From contig CAIIXF020000004.1 in the NCBI GenBank assembly GCA_903813345.2, forward strand, positions 26,661,985 through 26,725,984: 64,000 bases of DNA, given 5' to 3'. The notes under the pieces are model-generated. The model saw nothing but the letters and a program-made list of their open reading frames with translations. It did not search any database and was not told the origin of the DNA. Shown in pieces: positions 43,898 to 55,085 of the stretch; the first letter of the stretch is position 1, and every line of letters begins with the position of its first letter. The translations under genes were made by a program, and so were the position numbers. The stretch is from Owenia fusiformis (Eukaryota > Annelida > Polychaeta > Sabellida > Oweniidae).

Positions 43898-44200
43898 ATG
43901 TTAAAACAAGAACAAAAGCTTGAAATCCAAAATCTTCGTGACGAAGCGAGAGAAGCACATGCCAATATGTACAAAAGCATACAAACTCTTCACAATAAGT
44001 GTATGTCTCCGACAACACTCACATCTACCAATTCGACTACAAGGACAACACCTACTTCCACCAACTTATCGGTCACACCTACAACAGCGCACTCAACTAT
44101 TACCACACCTGTCGTGTCTACGATTCGAGGCACACTGACCAAAGCTGCCAGCATACTTGTCACATCTACCACCTCGTCCAAAGCCACTAATGTGCTGTAA
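43898..44200 (+). other. Open frame of unknown nature, Ser/Thr-rich
   Basis: A 100-codon frame begins with a helical, charged stretch (EQKLEIQNLRDEAREAHANM) and becomes Thr/Ser-rich (TTPTSTNLS). All three plus-strand frames and one minus frame are open for about 200 bp here, and base composition is more GC-rich than the surroundings. That suggests a transferred coding fragment, but I cannot name a family and it abuts the truncated LINE. Confidence 0.25.
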
Positions 44201-46204
44201 TTCTGATGACATGCCTACAACAAATCGCAAAACAATAGAAACGCAAAGTAGCGAACACAAGTTTAAAGTGTACTCTGGTGGGAAGGAGAAGGTTCAGAAT
44301 AGAAATTGACAAAGTTATCTTTATCAATGTACAAGTATAATGTAAAATTTAAGAAAGAGTCTTTACAACAAATATATATTAATAGTATTGGTCATTTCCG
44401 TGTTTTCGGGCTAATTTTCCTGAATTCCGGGTTTTATTCCAGCATTAATTACTCATATAGAGAAGCCACACGTTCGTCTTTCCGTCCATCCGTCCATTAT
44501 TTAATTCAATTAATACTAATTCAAATATCAAGTAATTCTTTTCATCACATCATCACGCCTGGAGATCGGAAAAAGGAACGGGGTGGGGTTGTATTTGAGT
44601 TATGCTAGAAAATTCAACAAATCTGCAAGTTTTATTTGTCACGAAAAAGTTAAATCGAATAAATCACTAAATGAATGGTACATGGTACGCTCCAAGGGTG
44701 TGAGATTTTTTAGAAAGGCGCAACCAGGGTGCAAATGTCAACATTTTTGTTGTAAATAAATGTATTTAGATGAAGAAATCATTACTATTATGAATTTTTA
44801 CAATTACCCCCCTCCCCCTACATTCCATTCACTCCCCCTTCGTTCTCTGTATAATTTGGATTATTTCTTATATCCTTTTATTAGTGTATGTAAAAACCGT
44901 TGCGCCTTTTTTAATAGATTTTACTCTGGAAGTCAATCAGTTTAGAGAAAAATGGGACACCTTGCAGGTTTTACCATACCATGGACATATTCATGATCAA
45001 TTAGTGATTGATTCGTAATCCTTCCTACGTTCGTCCGTACGTACACGTACGTACGTGTGTGTTTATAACGGGAGATATTATATTTGATGTCAACGGGAAT
45101 CATTATACTCAATGTGATTGAAGGTATATAACAGATATTATTGATGAGTATCATAGTCCCCCCTCATAAAAATAGCCAGTGGGTAGAAATGGCAATAATC
45201 AAAAACCAGACCCTATTATTTTCAAAATCAATGGGAAAAGATATATATCACATAATATATAATTAGAAAAATGCAATCCTGTAAGCAAAAACATGGACCA
45301 AGCTCATCCAGTACCTTATCAGTCAAAATATAACACGAGTCATATTCTTTATAATTAGATGGGCAGAATAATGTTATACCAGCAGACAATAACAAAATGG
45401 AAGTGAATAAAAATTCAGTTTTCAGGGTTATTTTGATATTTCAAAAACAAGAAACCATAAAAAAGATATGTTTTATTTCTTGTTAACCAGTGAGTTTTGC
45501 CCTGCAAGGCCTACATATACACAGTCTATACGAAAAAATATACGAAAAAATAAGTTTTTAAAAATTACTATTCAAAAGTTATGAAGACCTAAACTTCAAC
45601 CTCTGATTTCTCAATATCAGCGAAAATGCAATTGTTACAATGTGGAAATAATGGGACGAATTGTCTCCTGTTGATCAGTTACGGGAAATCCGACCACCAT
45701 TAGATATTATATGTCTAGTCAATTCAATGTTCTCGTCCCCCTAAGGTCTCAAAATCCGGCGATTTAAAAGTATGAAACATTTTAGTTCTCTTCGAGTGTC
45801 ACTTGCAGACTTCGTATTCGCATTAAAAGTTAGAAATAAACACGATTCTTGAAGGATTTACAAGCTTAACAAAAAGTATGTTTTAATGATATTATATACA
45901 TGCGATTCAACTATACTTTTGTTAATATTGATGGAAACGTAATCAGGTAATGCGATGATTCCCCAAAACACCACAAAACAACCGCTAAAATATATCAAAC
46001 GGCACTCAAAGATGCACTATATTTGCGTTTTGATTTGCGGCAGGGTAAAAAAATATCGCAAGTATTTGTTCACTTGCGTTCAAAAAATCTAAAATCTTGC
46101 GTCAGAACTGCGTTGCGTCAAAGTGGTAATATGTTTTTTTAGGAAATATATGCGATGCGTTGCGTCGCGCAACGCATGCGATTCTGCATTGCGACCAATT
46201 GATA
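44201..46204. other. Gene-free stretch
   Basis: No recognised exon or transposon. There is a short CGTACGTACG-rich tract near 45030-45060. Near 46060-46200, GCGTTGCGTC-type phrases recur, possibly the edge of an unrecognised repeat. Confidence 0.45.
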
Positions 46205-46380
46205 ATGACACACTTATCAAATGTCATACAACTTTGTTAGTTCAAAGATTATACTATTGTGTTTCATTAATTAATAAGATATGTGGATAAGATGTAAGCA
46301 TGCGAAGGATGCAAATGGATTTTGACAGACAAAAAAAGTTTAGCTTATTTAACATCTACGCCTCTACACTATAGACAAAA
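46205..46380 (+). repeat. Interspersed repeat, partner of 35400-35560
   Basis: Opposite-orientation copy of the 35.4-kb segment, sharing GCATGCGAAGGATGCAAATG. It directly precedes a minisatellite. Confidence 0.65.
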
Positions 46381-46472
46381 GCACAATCAACAAGAATTAA
46401 TGACATAGACAAAAGCACTAGACAAAAGCACAATCAACAAGAATTAATGACATAGACAAAAGCACAATCTTC
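46373..46472. repeat. Minisatellite related to the 1.6 and 2.4 kb arrays
   Basis: AGACAAAAGCACAATCAACA and AGAATTAATGACAT repeat two to three times. The unit is essentially that of the arrays 44 kb upstream. Confidence 0.75.
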
Positions 46473-46589
46473 CATTAAGCGATGATGGAAGATGAATCCT
46501 AAAACTATTTTCAAGATTATATGCGCAAACTGCAAGTATACGATTATTGAGAAACTCGTCTACATACCTGCCAACCTAAGACCAAAATT

Positions 46590-47285
46590 TTGCGGTAGAT
46601 TTTTTTTAAATTGCTGTATTTTTGCGGTAGATTTTTTCAAAATACGGTAGTTTTTGCGGTATTTTTCAACAAAATTGCGGTAGTTTTTGCGGTAGATTTT
46701 AGAAAAAACGATAGTTTTTGCGGTAGATTTTTTAAAAAACGGTAGTTTTTGCGGTAGATTTAAAAAAATACGGTAGTTTTTGCGGTAGATTTTTAAAAAA
46801 TACTGTAGTTTCAGAGGTTTGGGGTAGATTTTTGAAAAAAGTGTAATTTTGCGGTAGAAATTTGAAAAAAGCGGTAGTTTTGCGGAAGATTTATAAAAAA
46901 TGCGGTAGTTTTACGGTAGATTTTTAAAAATGCGGTAGTTTTTACGGTAGTTTTTTGAAAAACCGGTAGTTTTGCGAAAGATTCTGAAAAAATGCGGTAG
47001 TTTTACGGTAGATTTTGAAAAAATGCGGTAGTTTTTACGGTAGTTTTTTGAAAAACCGGTAGTTTTGTGGAAAATTTTGAAAAAATGCGGTAGTTTTACG
47101 GTAGATTCTGAAAATTGTGGTAGTTTTTACGGTAATTTTTTGAAAAACCGGTACTTTTGCGGAAGATTTTGAAAAACTGCGGTAGTTTTACGGTAGATTT
47201 TGAAAATTGCAGTAGTTTTTACGGTAATTTTTTGAAAAACTGCGGTATTTTTCAGTAGTTTTTGAAAAATGCGGTAGTTAAACCT
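46590..47285 (+). repeat. GCGGTAG-type tandem array
   Basis: Roughly 30 degenerate units of 20-25 bp with GCGGTAGTTTT or GCGGTAGATTTT cores separated by A-runs. Longer repeats of several units are visible (ACGGTAGTTTTTTGAAAAAC occurs near 46950 and 47040). Confidence 0.85.
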
Positions 47286-48144
47286 TTATACAATGCGGTT
47301 TTCTATATTAATACAATGTTTACGGGGTCATATTGTTGTTGTTATTGTGAATACATATATTACTGCAAGTCAAGAGTGCTTTTGATAATTACAGTTTGTA
47401 AAGCAGAACTACCACCTGAGAATTATACGAAACTATTATTTTCAAGAAAAAATAGATATACTATTTTCAAGAATAAATAGAGACTAAACACTTTTTATTC
47501 TTCATTTACCATGCCTACAATGGACTGACAGCAACTTTGGATTTTAATGTTTCAGCAAAATGTACATATACAACTCTTTTACAATAAATCTAGATTGATT
47601 CAAAATACGAACACAAGATTCATATCTCCACTTTTATTCACCTTCTAACCAGATTTTTAGATATCAGAATGTTTGGAAATACCATGAATGAAACATTTAC
47701 TGAAATACAAAATATGGATTTTACACGTTTTTACTCATCATCTTAGATGATCTATCACTTTAACGAATTGAAATGACAGACATAATGTTCATATAACATT
47801 GGAATCACATGGTATTAAATATTGATTTGTTCACTCGCAAGTCTCTAATGATATCAATGTGTTTGTTTGGCACAAATAGAAAATAAGTACAGATAAATTG
47901 TCTTTCAAAAATAATCTGTTATGAGCATTTGCTGAAACCTTTCCCCTGAGACATCGTTCAGATTCGGATATCACAATACTTTTATAATAAACCAGAACTC
48001 AATGCTTTGTTTTTTAATTATGTATTTGTCACTGATAATGTGTTCTGATGAAAAATACAACATTTTATCGTTCTGTAAACAAATTGATTAAACTATGTAT
48101 AATGTATATGTGGCGTTCATTACTGATCATAACAAATCAAACTA

Positions 48145-48446
48145 CACTCTCCTCCATAAGTTTGGCAACCTTTTTTCCCCTATTGAACTACGTGTTAAAG
48201 CCTCTTTACCTTTGAATTTTTATTTACTTAACCTGCAATGAAAATACGTATACTATTGGTGGAAACGTTATTTGACTTTAATTCCAATACCTCCAAATTT
48301 TCTCAATTTTTTTCCTCAATTACAGTAGGTCGAAAATTGATGATGAATTTGATGAATTTTTGAAAATCGACATTAATCAAACGTAAAGAGACTTTAACAC
48401 GTAGTTCAATGGAGAAAAAAGGTTGCCAAACTTATGGAGGGGAGTG
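48145..48446. mobile_element. Mariner-type MITE, 302 bp
   Basis: Ends CACTC(T/C)CCTCCATAAG and inverted arms of at least 60 bp through TTTGGCAACCTTTTTTC and GAACTACGTGTTAAAG, flanked by TA (48143-48144, 48447-48448). Tc1/mariner-type target and end style. It is nested in the 46564-49060 element, so it is the younger of the two. Confidence 0.85.
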
Positions 48447-48764
48447 TACGCATATTTCGTACGCTAAATATGCATACGCATTTCCACTCATTTATTTAGA
48501 TGAAGCGCAACTAAAATTATATTTTTGTTGCATTCGGAATAAAGATCTGTGTTAACTACAAAAATCATGGCAGAAAGAATTCCTTCTAGCTAGTGGTAGT
48601 TGGTGTTTTGGACTGATTACACGCAAGCTTACTCAGAGGAATGCGCAATAACCTGATAACCACAGACCTGCCGGTACCTATTTATATTCGGGTTGGTGAA
48701 GGAATATTACAGGGACAGTACAGGAAGATTTCAATTTTCAGCATTTCCCAATAACAATAACGGG

Positions 48765-49050
48765 AAATTTTACGGTAGTTTGAAAAAAATACTGTTGATT
48801 TTAGCAGAAATACGGCAGATTTTCGAAAATTTACGGTTGATTTTCAAAAATTTACGGTAGATTTTACGGCCATTCTCATGGAATAAACGAGTTTTTGAAA
48901 AAGAAAATTTACGGTAGATTACGAAAAAATACGGTATATTTTTTTACGGGCGTTTTTACGGGAAAAAATGGTATTTTTTTACGGTAGTTTGTCATTTTTT
49001 TACGGAAAAACGAAAAATGTACGGTAGATTCCCGTAAAAATACGGTAGGT
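48765..49050 (+). repeat. TACGGTAG-type tandem array
   Basis: Degenerate units TTTACGGTAGATTTT(T) at the right end of the 46564-49060 element, related to but distinct from the left array. Confidence 0.8.
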
Positions 49051-49546
49051 TGGCAGGTATGGGACTCTGAGAAATGGGTTTTATATGAGAAAACAATATG
49101 CTTTTCGAGAATTTATTACCGGAAGGCAAGCCATCTTTATGCAGACACGATGTTACGATAGCCCAGTGGTATATTATGGATCTGATTCCACATGTTAATT
49201 CATTGAGAAGATATTTCACATAAAAGTGGGCAAACAGATTAGTTAGGTAATAAAAGTGACATCTAGGTCTTACCTAATGGCTACAACCTTGACAATAGTT
49301 AATCAGTTCACACAAATAATTTTTAAATGTACTGAGTAAGCGATGAATCTTTTAAGATTCAATTAATATTTGGAACAATAACCAAACTTAGCTCAACGTA
49401 TTGTATGTGAAAGAAACCGGTAAAAATAAAAATGGTCTGGTAACAAGCAAAGTTTACTCATAAAAGTTGCATATGTGCAAGGGTTTAAATGTTTCAAATG
49501 TTGCATAGTTGTCATTCGGTTTTAACCATTTTAACGGCCGGTGAAG

Positions 49547-51231
49547 ATGGGGAAAATACGCAATAATGTTCTGGTCATTGCTGTCTCAATGGTGTTAGTC
49601 GCAGCAGAGGATGGTTATATTGGAAAGTGGCGTAATAAGGTACATATATAAACGGATGCGAATTACAGGTTTTAATTCGAGAACGCGTACGTGAATGAGT
49701 AGAGCTATGGCCATATATTCTAGGGATTTAGATCGATCTTTTGTAATATTTATACTTGATCAATTGAGTATAAAGATACAAGGAAAAACTGAGTTGTATT
49801 GAGGTCTCTGGAAACCAAGTGAGAGAGGTGAACATTTATCCCCGAGGATCATAACGTTCACGTCAAAATCCTATGCAGTGTCTCGGAATATGTTGAAAAC
49901 TAGCACTGCAGAATGGAAGTTTGCGTTCACGTATAAGCTATCATTATAACATATCGGTGAAAATATTGTCCCCCGGACCGTTTTCACTAGAGATTTTGCT
50001 CCCTGGATCATTTACCCAAGGGATATTGGCCCGGTGGACATCCAATTGTTCCAGGGGCACTATATTTAACCCAAGAAAATTAATACTAGGGTTTAAGATG
50101 ATATCACTGCTTTTAAACAATTGTTCCCTGGCCTGGACCTGTATCTCTAGGAACCCCTGTCCGTACCGTAGCTACTGAGAGATAATCATCAAAAGAGTAG
50201 GGAACCATTCTGTTAAACCGGATGGCAAAACATGCAGTCACACATGAAATATTCGAAAACGCAATTTATAAATTCATAAATAAGGAAAACTAAATTATTT
50301 TATCATGAGTTCGCATAAACCAAACATTCACGGGTAGTATCCAAAGCCCCGCTATGACTTTTAAATCATAGCGGGGCTTTAGACACTACCCACTACTACT
50401 ACATTCATTGGCAGTTGGGCTTATTTAGGTGACATATTTTTTGTCGAGCTGGCCAAGGCGGTCTAGAGCTCTGAAAAAGCCAGGCAAGCTAAGGCGGTTT
50501 GTTGTAGTCCTTAGTTCAACAAGTTAAACCTAGTCTGGGCCTTATTTCTGATCTGACATATCTTGTGGCCCGCCCTATATGTTAAACGTTCGCGCCTATT
50601 CGACCATTGATGCAAAAAAAATAATGGTGGCCCATGGCAGCGCATGGAAGTAAATGCGCGTTTTATTAATAACTGATAGTGAGAATTTGCAACAAATGAA
50701 AGCATAGCACGGAAGTTAAACCAAACCACGGCAACAAGAACACTCAGATTAATAAATGAAAGCCGTGGTAATGGGTTTAACTTGAACTATCGTAGTCCTG
50801 AGATTGAGAGCTCGATGCGCCTGAGCTTCTTGCGTTTATTCACTTACTTGATTTGAAAAGGGAGCGGAAATGCACTACTTGTTTTTGTTGAAACGTGTTT
50901 GAAATGAGAGTAAGGTTTACTTCATTTGTTTTTCAAGCATTGTGCCAAGGCTCCAATGGATCCTCCTTGCCCACAGCTCACAGAAGGCCAACAATGTGGA
51001 ATATGCATTGTCAGACGTAAGAAACGTAAGATGGATGGCAACTGCCTAGGTGACCTCCACTGTTCATGCTCGGATATGGTTAGTGGGCCAGTAGCTGGTA
51101 AAAATGGTCGAAAAAGAACAGCCCACTGCGCGAATTATGCATATGCAGAACATGACATTCAACATGCATTACCATCACCGACATCATACACCACCATTTC
51201 AGCCACCATATTCAGCATGCATGATGCATGA
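49547..51231 (+). CDS. Tentative secreted Cys-rich peptide precursor, two exons
   Basis: Exon 1 (49547-49639) encodes a 31-residue start with a hydrophobic core (VLVIAVSMVLVAA) typical of a signal peptide, then a GT donor in the context AAG-GTACAT. Exon 2 (50938-51231) follows a pyrimidine-rich TTTTTCAAG acceptor in the same phase and supplies 97 residues. It has seven Cys in its first 50 residues, RRKKRK, and later NGRKR. The last is a consensus for prohormone cleavage with C-terminal amidation, so a neuropeptide/hormone precursor or small secreted Cys-rich protein is possible. I recognise no family. A GTAAG inside exon 2 (about 51017) could be an alternative donor. Transcript evidence is lacking; the pairing of exons is inference. 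Confidence 0.35.
50334..50391. repeat. Strong GC hairpin
   Basis: AAAGCCCCGCTATGA (50343-50357) pairs perfectly with 50366-50380 around an 8-base loop; an outer GGGTAGT/ACTACCC pair extends it. It looks like a bacterial terminator stem but lacks a T-run and lies in the intron of the tentative peptide gene; function unknown. Confidence 0.8.
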
Positions 51232-51390
51232 TTCTGCGGAAAATACCACATGTAGCATGGCACTGTTTGATTGTACATTAAATACAGTTGAAAACACATA
51301 CTATAATGTCTTCGTTTGTCTGAATTTATACATTAAAATACAGTTTTTGAAACAATCAGTGCTTATTACATGCATGGAATGGTACAGTAC

Positions 51391-51497
51391 ACTACCTGGT
51401 CCTTTTATCACAAATAGTACAATAAAATATACCAGAAGTACATCATTTTGTTCTACGGTTTTACAACACTGCCAGTATGCGACCTTAAATGTGATTG
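51391..51497 (-). pseudogene. Duplicated 3-prime end of the zinc-finger gene
   Basis: About 107 bp that repeat 51696-51802 with a handful of differences, displaced by 305 bp. They include the last codons (SHLRSHTGSVVKP) and stop of the zinc-finger protein plus about 60 bp of its downstream sequence. Upstream the similarity ends, so it is a partial tandem duplicate or the end of a lost paralogue. Confidence 0.8.
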
Positions 51498-51757
51498 AGA
51501 AAACTGGTCAAAATGATCCTTCTACGGTTTCTAATCGTCACTGCAGATACATTCCATGTATCTATTTCAGCCCTTTCCATATATTTCAAAGTTGCTACCT
51601 GTATGTTTTATCATTCAGCTTGACAAATCATTTTGGTCGAACATGAAGCTTTCATTGCCAAATAGCTTCTATATTGCCTAAAGAAGTCGCAAAACACTGC
51701 CTGGTCCTTTTACCACAAATAGTACAATACAATATACCAGAAGTACATCATTTTATT

Positions 51758-53218
51758 CTACGGTTTAACAACACTGCCAGTATGCGACCTTAAATGTGAT
51801 TGCAAGTTACAAGAATGAATAAAAGATTTGTCACACATAGAACACTTATATAAGGGAGTTTTTCCAGAATGTACTACTTCGTGACACTCTAGCTCCCAAT
51901 CATGTTCAAATGATTTCCCACAAACAGTACATTTGGTTTTGACAGAGTGTTCCCTTTTATGTGCCGCCAATGTGCTAGACGCCCCAAAGCGTTTGTCACA
52001 GGTCGAGCATTTGTAAGGTTTTACAATTGTGTGTGTTCGTTCATGTGTTTTCAAGCTACCAGCTAGAGAAAACTTTTTGTCACATATAGAACAGGCAAAT
52101 GGTTTTTCACCAGTATGGATCCTCTCATGTCGTTTAAATAGAGACATATGAGTGAATGTTTTACCACAGAATGAACAGGAGAATGGTTTCTCTCCAGTAT
52201 GTGTCTTTTTATGTGCTTTATAGCTTATACCTTCTGTAAAATGTTCATCACAAATTGTACATGTGTATACTTTTTCACCAGGGTGTTTCCATTGTGTATG
52301 CTTTTTTAAGTTATGAGCAAGTGTGAAGCCCTTATCACATATAGTACATTTGTATGGCTTTTCACCTGTTCTGCTATGTACCTGCTCATGCATCTTTAAA
52401 TGACCAGTCTGCGTAAATCTTTTATCACAATTCGAGCATTTGTATGGTTTTTCACCAGTATGGATTCTCTCATGGATAACCACATGACCTTGGCTTGGGA
52501 AACATTTGCTACAATGCATGCATTTAAATGTTTTACCACTATCATGAGTATCCTCTTGTTTCTTTAACTGGTGTTGATTTTCACAATCCATTTCTGGCTC
52601 TACATTGACATCCATCATGTCCATATCATATTCAGACTTAATTGGCATTTGAGATTCACAACTGACTTCTTTTGAATATTCATCATCATAATCAATCTCT
52701 GGTTCAGTTTTAATTACCATTTCAGGTTCATAACTGGGGGACTGATCATTTTCAATGTCATAATTAATTTCAGGTTCAGTTTCAATTACCATTTCAGGTT
52801 CATAACTGGGGGACTGATCATATTCATCATCAATTTCATGTTCGGGTTTAACAAATATTTGCTGCTCATTACTGACCTCATTTGCATATTCATTATCGAC
52901 AGGTTCTGTTTGAACAAACATGTTGAGATCACTGTCAACCTTTGAAGCACCCATCTTATGTTTAGGTTTAATAATGGGTTCCCCCATGTCCTGTTCAACG
53001 TTGAGGTCCATTTCAGATTTTGTTTGACCAAATTTATCATCACTCTTCTTGACATCATCCATTGCAGAACAAGCTCCAATCATATATTTATGTTCGATCC
53101 TGGGATCCTCGATGTCTTGTTCAATGTTGGGATCATGCTCGGATTTGGTTTGACCAAACACATCATAGTTATTCTTAACATCCAAAGAACCATAATCAAT
53201 ATCATTTTCAGGCTCCAT
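51758..53218 (-). CDS. C2H2 zinc-finger protein, nine fingers
   Basis: A 486-residue intronless coding frame; a TAG codon sits in frame three codons before the ATG at 53218, fixing the start. The N-terminal half (about 1-225) is acidic and carries repeated Glu/Tyr/Pro-rich units (QSPSYEPEMVI twice) and several SUMO-acceptor consensus sites (VKPE, IKTE, IKSE). The C-terminal half has nine C2H2 fingers with TGEKP-type linkers; finger 3 has a four-residue His spacing, and finger 8 begins directly with TKC without an aromatic residue. It is expected to be a nuclear sequence-specific DNA-binding regulator. A splice acceptor (TTTTTGCAG) at 53365-53366 on this strand suggests an upstream noncoding exon. 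No KRAB, BTB or SCAN domain is seen. Confidence 0.9.
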   Translation of the reverse strand: MEPENDIDYGSLDVKNNYDVFGQTKSEHDPNIEQDIEDPRIEHKYMIGACSAMDDVKKSDDKFGQTKSEMDLNVEQDMGEPIIKPKHKMGASKVDSDLNMFVQTEPVDNEYANEVSNEQQIFVKPEHEIDDEYDQSPSYEPEMVIETEPEINYDIENDQSPSYEPEMVIKTEPEIDYDDEYSKEVSCESQMPIKSEYDMDMMDVNVEPEMDCENQHQLKKQEDTHDSGKTFKCMHCSKCFPSQGHVVIHERIHTGEKPYKCSNCDKRFTQTGHLKMHEQVHSRTGEKPYKCTICDKGFTLAHNLKKHTQWKHPGEKVYTCTICDEHFTEGISYKAHKKTHTGEKPFSCSFCGKTFTHMSLFKRHERIHTGEKPFACSICDKKFSLAGSLKTHERTHTIVKPYKCSTCDKRFGASSTLAAHKREHSVKTKCTVCGKSFEHDWELECHEVVHSGKTPLYKCSMCDKSFIHSCNLQSHLRSHTGSVVKP

Positions 53219-53364
53219 ATTGATGGCCTATTCACATGTGAAATCCATATTAAATCCCAAAGTGTCAACTTTCTAGATTCAGTTTTAATTAGTCCATTGG
53301 ATCTATTGTTGACATTGCTTTCTTGCTGCTGGTCAACTTGTCGTTTTTGTCTTCAAACTCCTAA
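53219..53364 (-). other. 5-prime untranslated part of the zinc-finger exon
   Basis: On the minus strand, sequence between the acceptor AG (53365-53366, preceded by a T-rich tract) and the ATG at 53218 has stops in the coding frame and is best read as 5-prime UTR. Confidence 0.5.
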
Positions 53365-54068
53365 CTGCAAAAACAAAAAATTAACAATTAATTTTTTTAT
53401 TTACAGGATTTAACAATTTTTTATTTATTAGCACAAGAAGTGATTTAGAGAAAATGACATTTCAAATTTTGGTTTTTATTGAAAGCAATGTTGCAGGAAT
53501 ATTTTTAAACATGATAAACACTTCTTCTTTATATTTATTTTTATTTATTAGCATATTTAGAGAAGGTTTAAATGAGAAGAGGGACTTTGAAAATAATTTT
53601 TGCTCCCTAAATGACATCACAGCGTAATCTGATGTTATCACAAATTTTAAACAAGGCATTAACATTCAAAATGTGACCAACAGCCATTTGTCAAAGATAC
53701 CAACTGCAGTAGTAGTGTTTAATTTGAGTCAAAGTTTTTTTTAATTTTTCCACCCCATTTTTAAATAGGCCTTATTTTAAGCACGTGCTTTCAATAGAGA
53801 GCCCATGTTTAAAAAAAACTTTTGGAAACAGTTCCAACTCTAGGACCTGCTTTCACTGGGACGCTTCACCTATATTTATAACCACTATTATTAGAAAAAA
53901 CATATAAATAGAGGAGTAAATGCATCGATAAAATTATGCCCTGAATAATATAGAGACCGCTAATAGAAGTAAGTAACATAAAAGGGAACTTACTGTCGAT
54001 AGAAGTTTCAAATGAAGACAATCATCAGTAGAGTACAAGGTATGACCATGTAGTTCACTATTAATCTG

Positions 54069-54445
54069 ATTTGAGGTCAGGGTGCATGTTCGGAATTTTG
54101 CTGCAACCCTCAATAGGGTCAAGTTATTTTTCAAATTTGAATCACTTCTTCCCCACAATGTCTAAATCTCTCACTTTTGCACAACCAGTGCACTAATGTA
54201 CCTAGAAAACAAATGTAAAAAAAATGTTTTGGTCAAATGTATAAAAACAAGAAAATTCTCGTTTTTCATACATTTTACAAGACAAATCTTCTCATCAGTC
54301 TTTTCTAGGCACGTGAGTGCTCTCTTTGCGCAAAACTGGAAGATGTAGACAATGTGGGGAAGGAGTGATTCCTGTTTGAAAAATAACATGTGACTCAATT
54401 GAGCGATGCAGAAAAATTCTAAGCATGCACCCTGGCCTCATCTGT
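54069..54445. repeat. Diverged fold-back, arms about 180 bp
   Basis: The segment starting GAGGTCAGGGTGCATG is repeated inverted, ending CATGCACCCTGGCCTC, with arms meeting near 54250. Arm identity is moderate (TTATTTTTCAAA...GAATCACT and CTTCCCCACA are shared), so the fold-back is old. Short frames in it are not genes. Confidence 0.7.
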
Positions 54446-54694
54446 ATTTATTCTATACATTGCACTGGTCCATTTCGAAATGACTATACAGTATTTTATG
54501 TATGTCCACCACACAGGCTGATAGTCTGCTGACATCTGACTCTAGAATAAAGAGAACACATATAATTGGTTGATACATCATCCAACAATTTTGTCTGATA
54601 AATTATGAACAAGAATGGTTCAGTATCCCACTCTCCCAAATGGGAAGGCTCTCGGCTTGGATGATAGATCAATCATTTCTTCATCCTGCATGTA

Positions 54695-55085
54695 GAGTCC
54701 ATTTCACTGTTCAATTGCGTCAGTAAAACCTAAAAATTAAGAAATCAAAATATCATTATGCAATAATATATGGAAAAATATATTTCTATTGTACATGAAT
54801 GACACTTGTATATCTTGGATTGCTTCTAGATTGGCTTATAAAGTGTGTAGCTTCTTATATTTGGATGCTCCTCAGCCATGTTATTTTCAATAAGATTAAC
54901 ATGGGTGAAATTCTTCAAATTACAAGAGGGCACAGACTTATTGCACAAAAAACTAAAAAATCTGAAATACACAAATGCCATTCATGTACAATATGAATAT
55001 ACTTTTCCATATATTATTGCACAGTGGTCTCCCGATTTCTTATTTTTGGGGTTCTACTGACCCAATAAAACAGTGAAATGGACTC
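54695..55085. mobile_element. 391-bp fold-back MITE, TA target duplication (copy 2)
   Basis: Same ends, length and TA flanks (54693-54694, 55086-55087) as the copy at 175-565, with the central segment reversed. Its left arm has diverged more than its right arm. Confidence 0.8.

Larger units (their letters stand above)
46564..49060. mobile_element. 2.5-kb TIR element filled with GCGGTAG-type arrays
   Basis: The ends ATACCTGCCAACCT and AGGTTGGCAGGTAT are perfect 14-bp inverted repeats. Next to each end is a degenerate tandem array of (T)GCGGTAG(A)TTTT(T)GAAAAA-like units (46590-47285; 48765-49050, there as TACGGTAGATTTT). The middle has no recognisable transposase and hosts a mariner MITE. No target duplication found. 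The superfamily is not recognised; subterminal arrays may be transposase-binding sites. Confidence 0.6.

Noticed and set aside
50343-50380. Rho-independent terminator
   Set aside because: Bacterial feature in animal nuclear DNA, and no T-run follows the stem.
50440-50560. tRNA or tRNA-derived SINE head
   Set aside because: TGGCCAAGGCGG resembles an A box, but no convincing B box or cloverleaf follows.
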